Counted from the stretch's first letter, positions 7,926-18,583 are shown. The stretch is DNA of 64,000 nt from Rhizobium sp. Leaf453 (GCF_001425605.1 NZ_LMRG01000012.1:231509-295508); one strand, 5' to 3'. The notes: a model not told the origin generated them from the sequence alone. Program-made: numbers and translations.

Positions 7926-9026
7926 ATGCGCCCGACAGTTCACGATATCGCTGCTGCTGCAGGCGTCAGCCTGGCCACCGTCGACCGCGTTTTGAACCAG
8001 CGCGCCGGTGTCCGCTCAGTGACGCGTGAAAAGGTCGAGCAGGCAATCGAGCGCATCGGGTACGTCAGAGATGTCGCCGCCGCCAACCTCGCCAAGAGCC
8101 GCGTCTATCCCTTCATCTTCATTCTGCCGGCCGGCGACAATTCGTTCATGCGCGGGCTGGAAGCGCAGGTGCGCGCGGCGATCGCCCGGTCGCCGGTTGA
8201 GCGTACCTCAATTTCCATTGTCTCTGTTCCGGCCTTCAATGCCGAGGCACTGGTCGCGGCTTTGGACGAGGCCCAGGCTGCGGCTCCAGCGGGCGTCGCG
8301 GTCGTGGCGATCGATTCCCCCGATGTGATCGCCGCCGTCAACCGGTTGCGCGCGGCGCGCATTCCGGTCGTCACGTTGGTGTCGGATCTTCCCGGCTCAC
8401 AGCGCGATCATTTCGCCGGCGTCGACAACGTCGCGGCGGGCCGCACGGCCGGCAGCCTGATGGGCCGGTTTCTCGGTGGGCAGAGCGGATCGGTCGCGGT
8501 ACTTGCCGGCTCGATGCTGGTTCGCGACCATCGCGAGCGTCTCGATGGCTTCCGCGCGGTGATGGACCAGGATTTCCCCGGCCATGCCCTGCAGCCTGTT
8601 CTCGAAGGGCAGGACGATCCGGCGCAGGTTGAGCGGCTGATCGATGATTTGCTGACCAGTCAGGAAGGGATTGCCGGCATCTACAGTCTCGGTGCCGGCA
8701 ACAGGGGCCTGATCGCCGCCTTGAAGAAGCGCGCCGGTAAGGCGCACATCTGTGTCATCGCCCATGAATTAACGCCGCATACGCGGGCTGCGCTGAACGA
8801 CGGCCTGATCGATGCGGTTCTGAACCAGGATGCGGGCCACGAAGTGCGCAGCGCCATCCGCGTATTGAAAGCCAAGGCGGACGGCGTTGCCGTATTCGGC
8901 GCGCAGGAACGCATCCGGATCGACATCTTCCTCAAGGACAACCTGCCGTTCGAGCAGGATGCCGCGGCAGATACGCCCCTTGACCGGGGCAGTAACCAGG
9001 AGCCCGCACAGGGCGAAGAAGACTAG
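7926..9026 (+). CDS. LacI family regulator, probably controlling xylose genes
   Basis: 366 aa. LacI helix-turn-helix and hinge at the N-terminus (TVHDIAAAAGVSLATVDRVL), then a type I periplasmic-binding-protein-like sugar domain of the Peripla_BP_4 kind. The start at 7926 is chosen because the helix-turn-helix begins there and CGGAGGA lies 4 bp upstream. The stop is 10 bp before xylB, whose ribosome site overlaps it, so the regulator is co-transcribed with the xylose genes. The C-terminal 25 residues are polar and probably disordered. Assignment to xylose is from context. Confidence 0.88.
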   Translation: MRPTVHDIAAAAGVSLATVDRVLNQRAGVRSVTREKVEQAIERIGYVRDVAAANLAKSRVYPFIFILPAGDNSFMRGLEAQVRAAIARSPVERTSISIVSVPAFNAEALVAALDEAQAAAPAGVAVVAIDSPDVIAAVNRLRAARIPVVTLVSDLPGSQRDHFAGVDNVAAGRTAGSLMGRFLGGQSGSVAVLAGSMLVRDHRERLDGFRAVMDQDFPGHALQPVLEGQDDPAQVERLIDDLLTSQEGIAGIYSLGAGNRGLIAALKKRAGKAHICVIAHELTPHTRAALNDGLIDAVLNQDAGHEVRSAIRVLKAKADGVAVFGAQERIRIDIFLKDNLPFEQDAAADTPLDRGSNQEPAQGEED

Positions 9027-9036
9027 GGAGACCAGC

Positions 9037-10491
9037 ATGTATCTCGGTTTGGACCTCGGCACATCCGGGGTGAAGGCATTGTTGATCGACGGCGACCAGA
9101 AGGTTGTCGGCTCGGCCTCCGGTGCCATGGATGTTTCCCGGCCGCATCCGGGCTGGTCCGAACAGGATCCGGCCCAGTGGGTACGCGCCACGGAAGAGGC
9201 GATTGCCGGGTTGAAGGTGTCGCACCCGAAGGAACTGGCTGCGGTCAAGGGAATCGGCCTGTCCGGTCACATGCATGGCGCCACCCTGCTCGATGACCAG
9301 GACAAGGTCCTGCGCCCCTGCATCCTCTGGAACGACACCCGCAGCGCGGTGCAGGCTGCAAAGCTTGATGCCGATCCGCAATTCCGCGCCCTGACAGGCA
9401 ACATCGTCTTCCCCGGTTTCACCGCGCCGAAACTCGTCTGGATCGCCGAAAACGAACCGGACATCTTCGCCAAGGTCCGCTGGGTCCTTCTGCCGAAGGA
9501 TTATCTGCGTCTGTGGCTGACCGGTGAGCACATTTCCGAAATGTCGGATTCGGCTGGCACGTCCTGGCTCGACACCGGAAAACGCGCCTGGTCGGACAGC
9601 CTGCTCTCCGCAACCGGCCTCGAGCGGCGGCAGATGCCGGATCTGGTCGAGGGTACCGAGCAGGGTGGCACGCTGAAGGGCGATCTGGCCGCCAAATGGG
9701 GCATGGGCGCCAATGTCGTCGTCGCCGGCGGGGCAGGGGACAATGCGGCCTCGGCCTGCGGCATGGGCACGGTCGGCGAGGGCCACGCTTTCGTCTCTCT
9801 CGGCACCTCCGGCGTGCTGTTCGCCGCCAATTCCAGCTATCTGCCGAACCCGGAAAGCGCCGTTCACGCCTTCTGCCACGCGCTCCCGAACACCTGGCAC
9901 CAGATGGGCGTCATCCTGTCGGCCACCGACGCGCTGAACTGGCATTCCGGCGTCACCGGCAAGAGCGCCGCTGAATTGACCTCGGAACTGGGCGACGCGC
10001 TGAAGGCCCCCTCGGGTGTCACCTTCCTGCCCTATCTTTCCGGCGAACGCACGCCGCACAACGATGCCGCCATTCGCGGGGTCTTTGCCGGTCTGGGCCA
10101 TGAAAGCAGTCGCGTCGTGCTGACCCAGGCCGTGTTGGAAGGCGTCTCCTTTGCGCTCCGCGACAGCCTCGAAGCCCTGAAGGCTGCCGGCACCAACCTG
10201 TCCCGCGTCACAGCCATCGGCGGTGGCTCGCGCTCGCGCTACTGGCTGAAATCGATCGCCACGGCGCTCAGCCTGCCGGTCGATGTTCCCGCCGATGGCG
10301 ATTTCGGTGCCGCCTTCGGCGCCGCCCGCCTCGGTCTGGTCGCCGCCACCAACGCCGATCCGCTGTCGGTCTTCACCGCGCCCGCAACGGCCGAAACCGT
10401 TCAGCCGGATGCCTCCCTGTCCGGCGCCTACGAGGACGCCTACCAGCGCTACCGCCGCCTCTATCCGGCGATCAAATCCGCGACGCTTTAG
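9037..10491 (+). CDS. xylB: Xylulokinase
   Basis: 484 aa, usual length for bacterial XylB. FGGY-kinase features: N-terminal phosphate motif [18 protein letters not shown], substrate-loop [13 protein letters not shown] (the MHG seen in xylulokinases), [16 protein letters not shown], and the C-terminal adenosine site [15 protein letters not shown]. It phosphorylates D-xylulose to xylulose 5-phosphate in the cytoplasm. It lies between its LacI regulator and xylA. The start is set by AGGGAG 6 bp upstream. Confidence 0.95.
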   Translation: MYLGLDLGTSGVKALLIDGDQKVVGSASGAMDVSRPHPGWSEQDPAQWVRATEEAIAGLKVSHPKELAAVKGIGLSGHMHGATLLDDQDKVLRPCILWNDTRSAVQAAKLDADPQFRALTGNIVFPGFTAPKLVWIAENEPDIFAKVRWVLLPKDYLRLWLTGEHISEMSDSAGTSWLDTGKRAWSDSLLSATGLERRQMPDLVEGTEQGGTLKGDLAAKWGMGANVVVAGGAGDNAASACGMGTVGEGHAFVSLGTSGVLFAANSSYLPNPESAVHAFCHALPNTWHQMGVILSATDALNWHSGVTGKSAAELTSELGDALKAPSGVTFLPYLSGERTPHNDAAIRGVFAGLGHESSRVVLTQAVLEGVSFALRDSLEALKAAGTNLSRVTAIGGGSRSRYWLKSIATALSLPVDVPADGDFGAAFGAARLGLVAATNADPLSVFTAPATAETVQPDASLSGAYEDAYQRYRRLYPAIKSATL

Positions 10492-10532
10492 TCGCCCCTC
10501 ACCACACTGACAAAACCACCACGGAGATACAC

Positions 10533-11843
10533 ATGAGCACCGGTTTCTTCGGCGATATCGCCAAAATCAAATATGAAGGCCCAGACAGCACCAACCCGCT
10601 GGCCTATCGCTATTACCAGCCGGACGAGATCGTGCTGGGCAAGCGGATGGAAGATCATCTGCGTTTCGCGGTTGCCTATTGGCACACGTTCACCTGGCCG
10701 GGCGGCGATCCCTTCGGCGGCCAGACCTTCCTGCGCCCCTGGTTCGAAGACACGATGAAGGCCGCCAAACTCAAGGCTGACGTCGCTTTCGAATTCTTCT
10801 CGCTGCTCGGCGTTCCCTACTACTGCTTCCACGATGCCGACGTGCGTCCGGAAGGCAAGAACTTCGCCGAGAACACCAAGAACCTCAACGAGATCGTCGA
10901 TTACTTCGCTGAGAAGCAGGCTGCGACCGGCGTCAAGTTGCTCTGGGGCACGGCTAACCTCTTCTCCAACCGCCGCTTCATGTCGGGTGCGGCGACCAAT
11001 CCGGATCCGGATGTCTTTGCCTTCTCAGCCGCGACCGTGAAGACCTGCATGGACGCGACGCAGAAGCTCGGCGGCGAGAACTACGTCCTCTGGGGCGGCC
11101 GTGAAGGCTATGAAACCCTGCTGAACACCGATCTGAAGCGCGAACTCGATCAGCTCGGCCGCTTCCTCAACCTCGTCGTCGAGTACAAGCACAAGATCGG
11201 CTACAAGGGCACGATCCTGATCGAGCCGAAGCCGCAGGAGCCGACCAAGCATCAGTACGACTACGACGTCGCAACCGTGTACGGCTTCCTCAAGAAGAAC
11301 GGCCTTGAAAACGAAGTGAAGGTCAATATCGAGCAGGGTCATGCGATCCTTGCCGGCCATTCCTTCGAGCATGAACTGGCGCTCGCCAATGCGCTCGGCA
11401 TTTTCGGCTCGATCGACATGAACCGCAACGACTACCAGTCCGGCTGGGATACCGACCAGTTCCCCAACAACGTGCCGGAAATGGCGCTGGCCTATTACCA
11501 CGTGCTCGCAGGCGGCGGCTTCAAGACCGGCGGCACCAATTTCGACGCCAAGCTGCGCCGCCAGTCGCTCGATCCGGCAGACCTGCTGATCGGTCACATC
11601 GGCGGCATGGATTGCTGCGCTCGTGGCCTGAAGGCTGCCGCCAAGATGATCGAAGACAAGGCACTCTCCGCGCCGCTGGCCGAACGCTATGCCGGCTGGG
11701 ATTCCGCCGAGAGCCAGAAGCTTCTGAGCGGTGGCTATTCGCTGGACGAGATCGCCCATTATGTCGAGACCAGGGACATCAACCCTCAGCCGAAATCCGG
11801 CAAGCAGGAGCTACTCGAAAACATCGTCAACCGTTACGTTTGA
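10533..11843 (+). CDS. xylA: Xylose isomerase
   Basis: 436 aa, the class II length. Catalytic His in [27 protein letters not shown]; metal-ligand region [15 protein letters not shown]; substrate and metal region [14 protein letters not shown] with [19 protein letters not shown]. Converts D-xylose to D-xylulose; with xylB it completes entry to the pentose phosphate route. It lies 41 bp after xylB with a good ribosome site, and a strong terminator follows. Confidence 0.97.
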   Translation: MSTGFFGDIAKIKYEGPDSTNPLAYRYYQPDEIVLGKRMEDHLRFAVAYWHTFTWPGGDPFGGQTFLRPWFEDTMKAAKLKADVAFEFFSLLGVPYYCFHDADVRPEGKNFAENTKNLNEIVDYFAEKQAATGVKLLWGTANLFSNRRFMSGAATNPDPDVFAFSAATVKTCMDATQKLGGENYVLWGGREGYETLLNTDLKRELDQLGRFLNLVVEYKHKIGYKGTILIEPKPQEPTKHQYDYDVATVYGFLKKNGLENEVKVNIEQGHAILAGHSFEHELALANALGIFGSIDMNRNDYQSGWDTDQFPNNVPEMALAYYHVLAGGGFKTGGTNFDAKLRRQSLDPADLLIGHIGGMDCCARGLKAAAKMIEDKALSAPLAERYAGWDSAESQKLLSGGYSLDEIAHYVETRDINPQPKSGKQELLENIVNRYV

Positions 11844-11870
11844 TAGGCTTTCGCAAGCGGAGAAAAACGG

Positions 11871-11895
11871 AAGGGCGCTACGGCGCCCTTTTTTT
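11871..11895 (+). terminator. Terminator after xylA
   Basis: 8-bp stem AAGGGCGC / GCGCCCTT with loop TACG, then seven T residues. It closes the regulator-xylB-xylA unit. Confidence 0.92.
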
Positions 11896-12155
11896 GTTTG
11901 CGCCCATTCCGTGTAGTTTTAGACTTTTCTCCTATGCGACATTTCGCGCAGCGCGAATAAGGTTGAACTAAAATAAAATTTTTATCCTTATAAAACAATA
12001 TATTACTAAGAGTGAGGGAGTAGAATTGCTATAGGGCCGTAAAGACATTTTTAACCACGCGGTTCTACCTCTCGTTACACCGCGCCTTTCTCTGCCGACA
12101 TGATGTCGAATAAGCAGCCCGCATGTCCCTCCTTCTACACCAAAGGATATCAGGC
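11896..12155. other. AT-rich intergenic region before the chemoreceptor
   Basis: About 260 bp, markedly AT-rich in its middle (11968-12010). It holds a perfect 15-bp palindrome TTCGCGC-A-GCGCGAA at 11943-11957, too tight for a hairpin and so more like a protein-binding site. I see no open reading frame I would call here; the chemoreceptor promoter is probably in this stretch. Confidence 0.35.
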
Positions 12156-13673
12156 ATGACTGGTACTTCTGCTCTGACAAAACAACTCAACGAACGGCTC
12201 GATTTTGTCGGTCTCGGCGCCGAAGAGCGGGCGATTCTCGCCAAGGCGCAGCCCGTGATTTCGGCCTCCCTCGATAGCGCCCTCGACAAGTTCTACGTCA
12301 AGGCGACGGCTCATCCGGAGACAGCGAAATTCTTTTCCAGCGAAGCACATGTCAAAAGCGCGAAGGCACGGCAGGTGCGTCATTGGGACAAGATCGCGTC
12401 GGGCAATCTCGACGGCGACTATGTCGCAGCCGTTACCACGATCGGCAAGACCCATGCCCGCCTCGGTCTTGAGCCACGCTGGTATATTGGCGGTTATGCG
12501 CTGATCATGGAAACGATCATCAAGAACGTTGTTGAAAACCATCTGCAGGGCTTCCTGCATCGCCAGAAAGCCAAGGCTGTCAGCAGCGATATCACGGCGA
12601 TCATGAAGGCCGCTTTCGTTGACATGGACTATGCGATTTCCGTTTATCTGGAAGCCCTGCAGGACGAACGGGTGAAGGCGGAAGTTGAACGCAAGGCCCT
12701 CTCCGACCAGCAGGACGATGCCCTCTCGGCACTGGATGTCTCGCTCAACGGTCTTGCCGGTGGCAACCTGACTGCGCATATCGATGCAGCACTCGCGCCG
12801 AAATTCGACAATCTGAAATCCAATTTCAACTCCGCGCTTTCGACGCTCGACCAGACGCTCGGAGCGATCGTCGCTGGTGCAGAAGAAACATCGAGCAACG
12901 CCTCCGAACTGGTTTCGGCAACCGACGACATGGCGCGGCGCACGGAGCAGCAAGCGGCCTCCCTGGAAGAGACTGCCGCGGCGCTGGAAGAGATCACCAC
13001 GATTTCGAAGGAAGCTGCGATCCGCACCGAAGATGCGCGGCGCGTGGTTCGCACGGCGACCGAGGAAGCGAAGCGATCCGGCGAAGTGGTCGAGAAGGCT
13101 GTTTTCGCAATGAGCGCCATCGAAGAGTCCTCGCGCAAGATCACCCAGATCATCAGCGTTATCGACCAGATCTCGTTCCAGACCAATCTCCTGGCACTGA
13201 ACGCCGGCGTTGAGGCGGCGAGGGCAGGCGAGGCAGGCAAGGGTTTTGCCGTTGTCGCGCAGGAAGTGCGCGAACTGGCGCAGAAATCCGCCGATGCCGC
13301 CAAGGAAATCAAGTCGCTGATCGACAAGTCGTTCGAGGATGTCCTCACCGGCGTCTCACTCGTCAACAGCACCGGCGAGGCTTTGCGCACGATCGGTGAG
13401 CAGGTCAATCACATCAACGAGCATATCGATGCGATTGCAGGATCGGCACGGGAGCAGGCCGTCGGTATCGCCGAGATCAACACCGCCGTCACCGGCATGG
13501 ACCAGATGACGCAGCAGAACGCGGCTATGGTGGAAGAGACGGCGGCCGCGACGCACAATTTGATGCGTGTCAGCATGAGCCTGAAGCAGTTGGCGAGCCA
13601 GTTCACGGTTTCCGAGCGGTCGCATTCGGTGCAGGGCGGCAGCCGCACAGCCCCACGCCGACGCGCGGCTTAA
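12156..13673 (+). CDS. Globin-coupled methyl-accepting chemotaxis protein (HemAT-like aerotaxis receptor)
   Basis: 505 aa with no transmembrane segment. Residues about 15-165 match the protoglobin/globin-coupled sensor domain, with the proximal haem-ligand signature [19 protein letters not shown] (His100). A HAMP-like linker and the MCP signalling domain follow, including the hairpin tip [37 protein letters not shown]. It would sense oxygen through haem and signal to CheA-CheW from the cytoplasm. The start at 12156 is chosen for AAAGGA 8 bp upstream; an ATG at 12123 adds 11 residues without a better ribosome site. Confidence 0.92.
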   Translation: MTGTSALTKQLNERLDFVGLGAEERAILAKAQPVISASLDSALDKFYVKATAHPETAKFFSSEAHVKSAKARQVRHWDKIASGNLDGDYVAAVTTIGKTHARLGLEPRWYIGGYALIMETIIKNVVENHLQGFLHRQKAKAVSSDITAIMKAAFVDMDYAISVYLEALQDERVKAEVERKALSDQQDDALSALDVSLNGLAGGNLTAHIDAALAPKFDNLKSNFNSALSTLDQTLGAIVAGAEETSSNASELVSATDDMARRTEQQAASLEETAAALEEITTISKEAAIRTEDARRVVRTATEEAKRSGEVVEKAVFAMSAIEESSRKITQIISVIDQISFQTNLLALNAGVEAARAGEAGKGFAVVAQEVRELAQKSADAAKEIKSLIDKSFEDVLTGVSLVNSTGEALRTIGEQVNHINEHIDAIAGSAREQAVGIAEINTAVTGMDQMTQQNAAMVEETAAATHNLMRVSMSLKQLASQFTVSERSHSVQGGSRTAPRRRAA

Positions 13674-13695
13674 GGGGGCACGGGGCGGAGCGCAT

Positions 13696-14730
13696 CTATC
13701 GCTTCGCCGTCCACTGGCGGGATGGTGCCGCGACAGAATTCCGCACGATCAAATCCGGCCGAAGCAGGATTTCCGTTTCGGCCGGCTTTCCGTCGGAGAG
13801 CAGTTCCAGCAGCAACGCCATCGCATGCTTGCCGATCAACGTGCGCGGTTGGCGGATCGTGGTCAGCGCCGGTGACATGAAACTCGCCTGTGGCACGTCA
13901 TCGAAGCCGGTGACCGAAAAATCCCGCGGAATATCATAGCCGCGCCCGCCGAGGCCGATCATCACGCCGATCGCCGTCTGGTCGTTGACGCACATGAAGG
14001 CGGTCGGCAGCGTGTCGCGCATGAAAAGCTGCTCCACGGCCAGTCGTCCGCTTTCGATTGTGCCGTCGCCTTCGAAGACGATGCGCAGGTCCGCCGGCAC
14101 ATTGGCGGCGTTCAATCCGGCCTCATACCCCTGCCGGCGCCGTCCGTAGGCAAGCCGCGTTCGTGAATCGCCGATGAAGGCGATCTTGCGATGGCCCTCG
14201 GATATCAGAAGATCGACTACCTTGCGCGCGCCCTCGATATCGTCGACGCCGACATAGGGAATGCCGCCGTTGAACACAGGCTCGAACACGCCGACGCTGG
14301 GCGGCAGGCGTGCCGTCATCGTCTGGTGTCCGAAGGGCAGGATACCGGTAAACAGGATCAACCCCGCCGCCTGGTTGGAATTGAGGAACTTCAGATATTC
14401 CAGACCACGCTGGGCGTCGTTCTGCGTATGGCCGATCAGTACGCCATAGCCATGCGACCGCGCCTCGTTCTCAAGGCCGACAAGGATGTTGGAAAAATTG
14501 GGGTCGCCGATGTCAGGCGCCACGACGAGAATCATGTTCGACCGGCCGAGCCGGAGGCTGCGCGCCATCGCATTGGTCGTGTAACCGGTGATGGCAATCG
14601 CCTGGTTGACCTTCAGGCGCGTCGAGTTTGCAACCTTCTCCGGCGTGTGAATGGCGCGCGAAACAGTCGCGATCGAAACCTCGGCAATCCGGGCGACATC
14701 TTCGATTGTTGCGGGCGTGGAATTCGACAC
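13696..14730 (-). CDS. LacI family regulator of the adjacent sugar ABC operon
   Basis: 344 aa. LacI DNA-binding domain (TIEDVARIAEVSIATVSRAIHTPEKV) followed by the hinge (GYTTNAMARSLRLGRS) and a Peripla_BP_3-type sugar domain ending in FSVTGFDDVPQASFMSPALTTIRQP. The GTG at 14730 is preferred: the helix-turn-helix follows at once and AAGG is 7 nt upstream; the ORF could be extended to 14892 only by reading through the operator. Divergent from the ABC operon with twin operators between them, so it almost certainly regulates that operon and itself. Confidence 0.9.
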   Translation of the reverse strand: MSNSTPATIEDVARIAEVSIATVSRAIHTPEKVANSTRLKVNQAIAITGYTTNAMARSLRLGRSNMILVVAPDIGDPNFSNILVGLENEARSHGYGVLIGHTQNDAQRGLEYLKFLNSNQAAGLILFTGILPFGHQTMTARLPPSVGVFEPVFNGGIPYVGVDDIEGARKVVDLLISEGHRKIAFIGDSRTRLAYGRRRQGYEAGLNAANVPADLRIVFEGDGTIESGRLAVEQLFMRDTLPTAFMCVNDQTAIGVMIGLGGRGYDIPRDFSVTGFDDVPQASFMSPALTTIRQPRTLIGKHAMALLLELLSDGKPAETEILLRPDLIVRNSVAAPSRQWTAKR

Positions 14731-14820
14731 GGGTCTGCCTTGGGTCTCGTCTGCGCGGGACACTACACACAAGCTCCGGGAGGTCAAAGCCCGCCCCCAG
14801 AAATTCTGCGTTATCCAATG

Positions 14821-14857
14821 ATGTAAACCTTTACATGACAAATGTAAAGGTTTACAT
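14821..14857. promoter_or_regulatory. Twin LacI-type operators between divergent regulator and ABC operon
   Basis: ATGTAAACCTTTACAT at 14821-14836 and its exact reverse complement ATGTAAAGGTTTACAT at 14842-14857, 5 bp apart. Each is an imperfect palindrome TGTAAA-NN-TTTACA, and the pair forms one perfect 16-bp inverted repeat. Centre-to-centre distance is 21 bp, about two helical turns, so two repressor dimers could sit on one face of the DNA. Confidence 0.85.
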
Positions 14858-14894
14858 AGGTCCTCAAGCGGATGGGAGCCGCAGGGAGGCAAGC

Positions 14895-16421
14895 ATGAAT
14901 TCGGAGTCCGTCGACGCCGGCACCACAGTGTTGTCCGCGCGGCGTATCAGCAAGTCGTTCAACGGCGTGCAGGTTCTCTTCAGTGTCGATTTCGATCTGC
15001 GCGCCGGCGAAATCCATGCCCTCATGGGCGAGAATGGCGCGGGGAAGTCGACCCTGGTCAAAATCCTCTCCGGCTTCGAACAGCCGACTTCCGGCGAAAT
15101 CCTTCTCGATGGCAATCCGATCAAGCTGCCGCCGAATGGCGCGGCCGAAGCGCTGGGCATTGTCATCATCCATCAGGAATTCAATCTGGCCGAACACCTG
15201 ACGGTGACCGAGAGCCTGTTCCTCGGTCGCGAGGTGACGCGCTTCGGTGTTCTGGACCGCAAATACATGCGCTCGGAAGCGCGTCGCGTCCTCGATCTGC
15301 TCGGCTCGCATGTCGATGAGAATGCGATGATCAGTTCGTTATCCATCGCCGACAAGCAGATGGTCGAAATCGCCAAGGCGATCAGCCGCGATGCGCGCGT
15401 CGTGTTCATGGATGAACCGACGGCGGTCCTGTCTCGCGAGGAAACCAATTTCCTGTTCCGGCAGGTGCGCAAGCTGCGCGATCAGGGCACGAGTTTCGTC
15501 TTCGTGTCGCACAAGCTTGATGAGGTCATGGAACTGACGGATCGCGTCACAGTGCTGCGCGATGGCCAGTGGATCAAGACCTCGCGCACCGCGATCTTGG
15601 ATGGCGAGGCGATCGCCCAGTTGATGGTCGGCCGCGAACTGTCCAGCCTCTATCCGGCCAAGAGTGAGCCGAATGTCGATGAGGAAACCGCGCTGAGTGT
15701 CAAAGGCCTGTCGACCGGCTATGTCCAGGATGCCAGCTTCGATGTCCGCAAGGGTGAGATCATCGGCTTTTCCGGCATGATCGGCTCCGGACGTACCGAG
15801 TTGATGGAAGCGATCGCCGGCTTGCGGCCAAGGACGGCGGGTGAGGTGGTCATCAAGGGTGAGGCCGTGTTGTCCGGCGATGTCCACGCCGCGAACCGTT
15901 GCGGGCTCGCCTACATGACCAAGGACCGCAAGTCCAAGGGCCTGCTGCTCAATTCCGGCATGATGGCCAACCTGACGCTACAGTCGCTCGATAAGCATGG
16001 CAAGTTCGGTTATCTCAGCCCGTCCAGCGAGGCCTCGGCGCTGGAGCGCGCCCGTCGGCGGTTCGATATCCGCGTGCGCGACGGAAGTGTCGCCGCGCGC
16101 CGCATGTCGGGTGGCAACCAGCAGAAGCTGCTGCTTGCCAAGGTCATGGAGACGGAGCCGGACATCATCATCATCGATGAGCCGACACGCGGCATCGATG
16201 TCGGCACCAAGCAGCAGATTTATCATTTCATTTCGGCGCTTGCTCGCGACGGCCGCTCGATCATCGTCGTGTCGTCGGAAATGCCGGAGGTTATCGGTCT
16301 GTGCACTCGCGTCGCCGTGATGCGAGAGGGCCAGATCGTCGGCATGCTGGAAGGCGACGAAATCTCCGAGCAGGAGATCATGCGCTACGCGGCGGGCTTG
16401 AAGAAAAAAGCGGCTGCCTGA
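14895..16421 (+). CDS. Sugar ABC transporter ATPase (RbsA/MglA type, two NBDs)
   Basis: 508 aa, the normal length for fused double-ATPase subunits of carbohydrate uptake transporter class 2. First domain: Walker A GENGAGKST, Q-loop IIHQEFNL, Walker B VVFMDEPTAVLS. Second domain: altered Walker A GMIGSGRTEL as usual for this family, signature MSGGNQQKLLLAK, Walker B IIIIDEPTRGID. Powers import by the permease and binding protein that follow. AGGGAGG lies 5 bp before the ATG. First gene of the operon, just after the twin operators. Confidence 0.95.
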   Translation: MNSESVDAGTTVLSARRISKSFNGVQVLFSVDFDLRAGEIHALMGENGAGKSTLVKILSGFEQPTSGEILLDGNPIKLPPNGAAEALGIVIIHQEFNLAEHLTVTESLFLGREVTRFGVLDRKYMRSEARRVLDLLGSHVDENAMISSLSIADKQMVEIAKAISRDARVVFMDEPTAVLSREETNFLFRQVRKLRDQGTSFVFVSHKLDEVMELTDRVTVLRDGQWIKTSRTAILDGEAIAQLMVGRELSSLYPAKSEPNVDEETALSVKGLSTGYVQDASFDVRKGEIIGFSGMIGSGRTELMEAIAGLRPRTAGEVVIKGEAVLSGDVHAANRCGLAYMTKDRKSKGLLLNSGMMANLTLQSLDKHGKFGYLSPSSEASALERARRRFDIRVRDGSVAARRMSGGNQQKLLLAKVMETEPDIIIIDEPTRGIDVGTKQQIYHFISALARDGRSIIVVSSEMPEVIGLCTRVAVMREGQIVGMLEGDEISEQEIMRYAAGLKKKAAA

Positions 16422-16490
16422 AAGCGCCTGGCGCATCGGCAGTCAAGAAGCAATTCCCAGGGATAATGGGATCGGGAGGCAGGTTTGGAC

Positions 16491-17495
16491 ATGAGCGTGA
16501 ACGAGGAAAGCAGGGAGATCCGGCGCCGCAGCTGGCGGGATATCGATCTAAGGGCGGTCGCACCCTTCGCCGCACTGGTGCTGCTGTTGATCGTCGGTGC
16601 GCTCGTCAATCCGAATTTCATCGGCCTGACCAATCTCGCCAATGTCGCGACGCGCAGTGCATTCATCGCCATCATCGCCGTCGGCGCGACCTTCGTGATC
16701 TCGTCGGGAGACCTCGACCTGTCGGTCGGTTCCATGGTCGCCTTCGTCGCATCTCTCATGATCCTCTTCATGAATTCAGGTGCAATCGCGGATCCCGCGC
16801 TGATGCTGACGGCGGCAGTCGTTCTCACCGTCATCATCGGTGCGGGCTGCGGACTTCTCAACGGCCTGATCACCACCGTCGGCCGGATCGAGCCCTTCAT
16901 CGCCACGCTCGGCACGATGGGCATCTATCGCGGCCTGACCACCTGGTTGTCGCAAGGTGGCGCGATCACGCTGCGCGAGCCCGAGCTTCAGACCCTGTAC
17001 CGTCCGGCCTATTTCGGTTCCATTCTGGGTGTTCCGGTTCCGATCGTCGTGATCCTCGCCGTGACTGCCGTTGCCGCGTTCGTACTCTATCGCACCCGCT
17101 ATGGCCGTCATGTGGTCGCCGTCGGCTCCAATTCGGATGTCGCGCGCTATTCCGGTATCCCGGTCAATCGCGTGCGCACCATCGCCTTCGTCATCCAGGG
17201 GCTCTGTGTCGCGATTGCCGTCCTTCTCTATGTTCCACGTCTCGGGTCGACATCGGCCACCACCGGCATCCTTTGGGAACTGCAGGCGATCACCGCCGTC
17301 GTCGTCGGTGGCACGGCGCTGAAGGGCGGCGCCGGGCGTGTCTGGGGCACGATCTGCGGCGCCTTCATTCTCGAACTGGTCGGCAACATCATGCTGCTGT
17401 CCAATTTCATCAGCGAATATCTGATCGGCGCCATTCAGGGCTCGATCATCATCATTGCGATGCTCGTCCAGCGCTCGCTGGTTCGGAAATCGTGA
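16491..17495 (+). CDS. Sugar ABC transporter permease (RbsC type)
   Basis: 334 aa with eight to ten hydrophobic segments. The RbsC-type signature is clear: VGATFVISSGDLDLSVGSMVAF, NGLITTVGRIEPFIATLGTMGIYRGL, and AITAVVVGGTALKGGAGRVWGTICGA. Inner-membrane channel subunit working with the ATPase and the binding protein. GGGAGG is 11 bp upstream of the ATG; an in-frame TTG at 16485 is an alternative. It is 69 bp after the ATPase gene. Confidence 0.93.
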   Translation: MSVNEESREIRRRSWRDIDLRAVAPFAALVLLLIVGALVNPNFIGLTNLANVATRSAFIAIIAVGATFVISSGDLDLSVGSMVAFVASLMILFMNSGAIADPALMLTAAVVLTVIIGAGCGLLNGLITTVGRIEPFIATLGTMGIYRGLTTWLSQGGAITLREPELQTLYRPAYFGSILGVPVPIVVILAVTAVAAFVLYRTRYGRHVVAVGSNSDVARYSGIPVNRVRTIAFVIQGLCVAIAVLLYVPRLGSTSATTGILWELQAITAVVVGGTALKGGAGRVWGTICGAFILELVGNIMLLSNFISEYLIGAIQGSIIIIAMLVQRSLVRKS

Positions 17496-17613
17496 GGCCA
17501 GGCAATTCCAGCAAGCGTGTGAAGCGGTTTTGCTGGAATTGCGGGGAAGAGAGAGCCGGGTTCAACAGGTCGCCCGGCCCCGAAAGGTGGACCTGATATT
17601 TGGGAGGATAAAC

Positions 17614-18564
17614 ATGCGTAAGAAACTGTTGAGCCTGACCGTTGCGGCGCTGGCTCTGGCCTTCGCCGGCACCGTGCAGGCGCAGGATACCAAGACGATC
17701 GGCGTTTCGATCCCCGCGGCCGACCATGGCTGGACCGCCGGTGTCGTGTTTCACGCCGAACGCGTCGCCAAGCTCTTGATGGCTGCCCATCCGGGCCTCA
17801 ACGTCATCGTCAAGACGTCGCCGGATCCGGCAACCCAGGCCAACGCCGTGCAGGACCTTGCGGTTCAGGGCATCGATGCGCTGGTTATCCTGCCGTCCGA
17901 TCCGGATCCGCTGGTCAACGCCATCAAGGAAGTCAAGGACGCCGGCAAGTTCGTGACGATCGTCGACCGCGCGCCGAGCGTCAACGACAGCACGATCCGC
18001 GACCTCTACGTCGCCGGTAACAATCCGGCGCTCGGCCAGACTGCCGGCGAATACATCAAGAAGACAACGCCGGACGCTGAAGTCGTCATCATCCGAGGCC
18101 TGCCGATCCCGATCGATCAGCAGCGCCAGGATGGTTTCGACAAGGGCATCGAAGGCTCCAACGTCAAGGTTCTCGACCGCCAGTTCGGCAACTGGAACCG
18201 CGACGACGCCTTCAAGGTCATGCAGGACTACCTGACCAAGTACCCGAAGATCGACGTGGTCTGGTGCCAGGACGACGACATGGCTGTCGGCGTGCTGCAG
18301 GCTATCGAGCAGGCCAAGCGCACCGACATCCAGTATGTCGTTGCCGGCGCCGGTTCGAAGGACATGATCAAGAAGGTCATGGACGGAGACAAGATGATCC
18401 CGGTCGACGTTCTCTATCCGCCGGCAATGGTCGGTACCGCCATGGAAATGACGGCTGCCGCCCTCTACGATCAGGTTCCGGTCTCCGGCACCTACACGAT
18501 CGACGCGACGCTCATCACCAAGGAGAACGCGGCCAACTACTACTTCCCGGATTCCCCGTTCTGA
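17614..18564 (+). CDS. Periplasmic sugar-binding protein (RbsB type)
   Basis: 316 aa. Sec signal peptide of about 23 residues ending VQA. Mature part is a Peripla_BP_4 domain: TIGVSIPAADHGWTAGVVFH, AVQDLAVQGIDALVILPSDP, VVWCQDDDMAVGVLQAIEQA. Captures the sugar in the periplasm and delivers it to the permease. GGGAGGA lies 5 bp upstream. A terminator follows, so strong expression of this subunit probably ends there. The sugar cannot be named from sequence; xylose, other pentoses, ribose-like sugars or polyols are all possible for this class. Confidence 0.93.
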   Translation: MRKKLLSLTVAALALAFAGTVQAQDTKTIGVSIPAADHGWTAGVVFHAERVAKLLMAAHPGLNVIVKTSPDPATQANAVQDLAVQGIDALVILPSDPDPLVNAIKEVKDAGKFVTIVDRAPSVNDSTIRDLYVAGNNPALGQTAGEYIKKTTPDAEVVIIRGLPIPIDQQRQDGFDKGIEGSNVKVLDRQFGNWNRDDAFKVMQDYLTKYPKIDVVWCQDDDMAVGVLQAIEQAKRTDIQYVVAGAGSKDMIKKVMDGDKMIPVDVLYPPAMVGTAMEMTAAALYDQVPVSGTYTIDATLITKENAANYYFPDSPF

Positions 18565-18583
18565 TCCGGATGTGATGCCTGCG

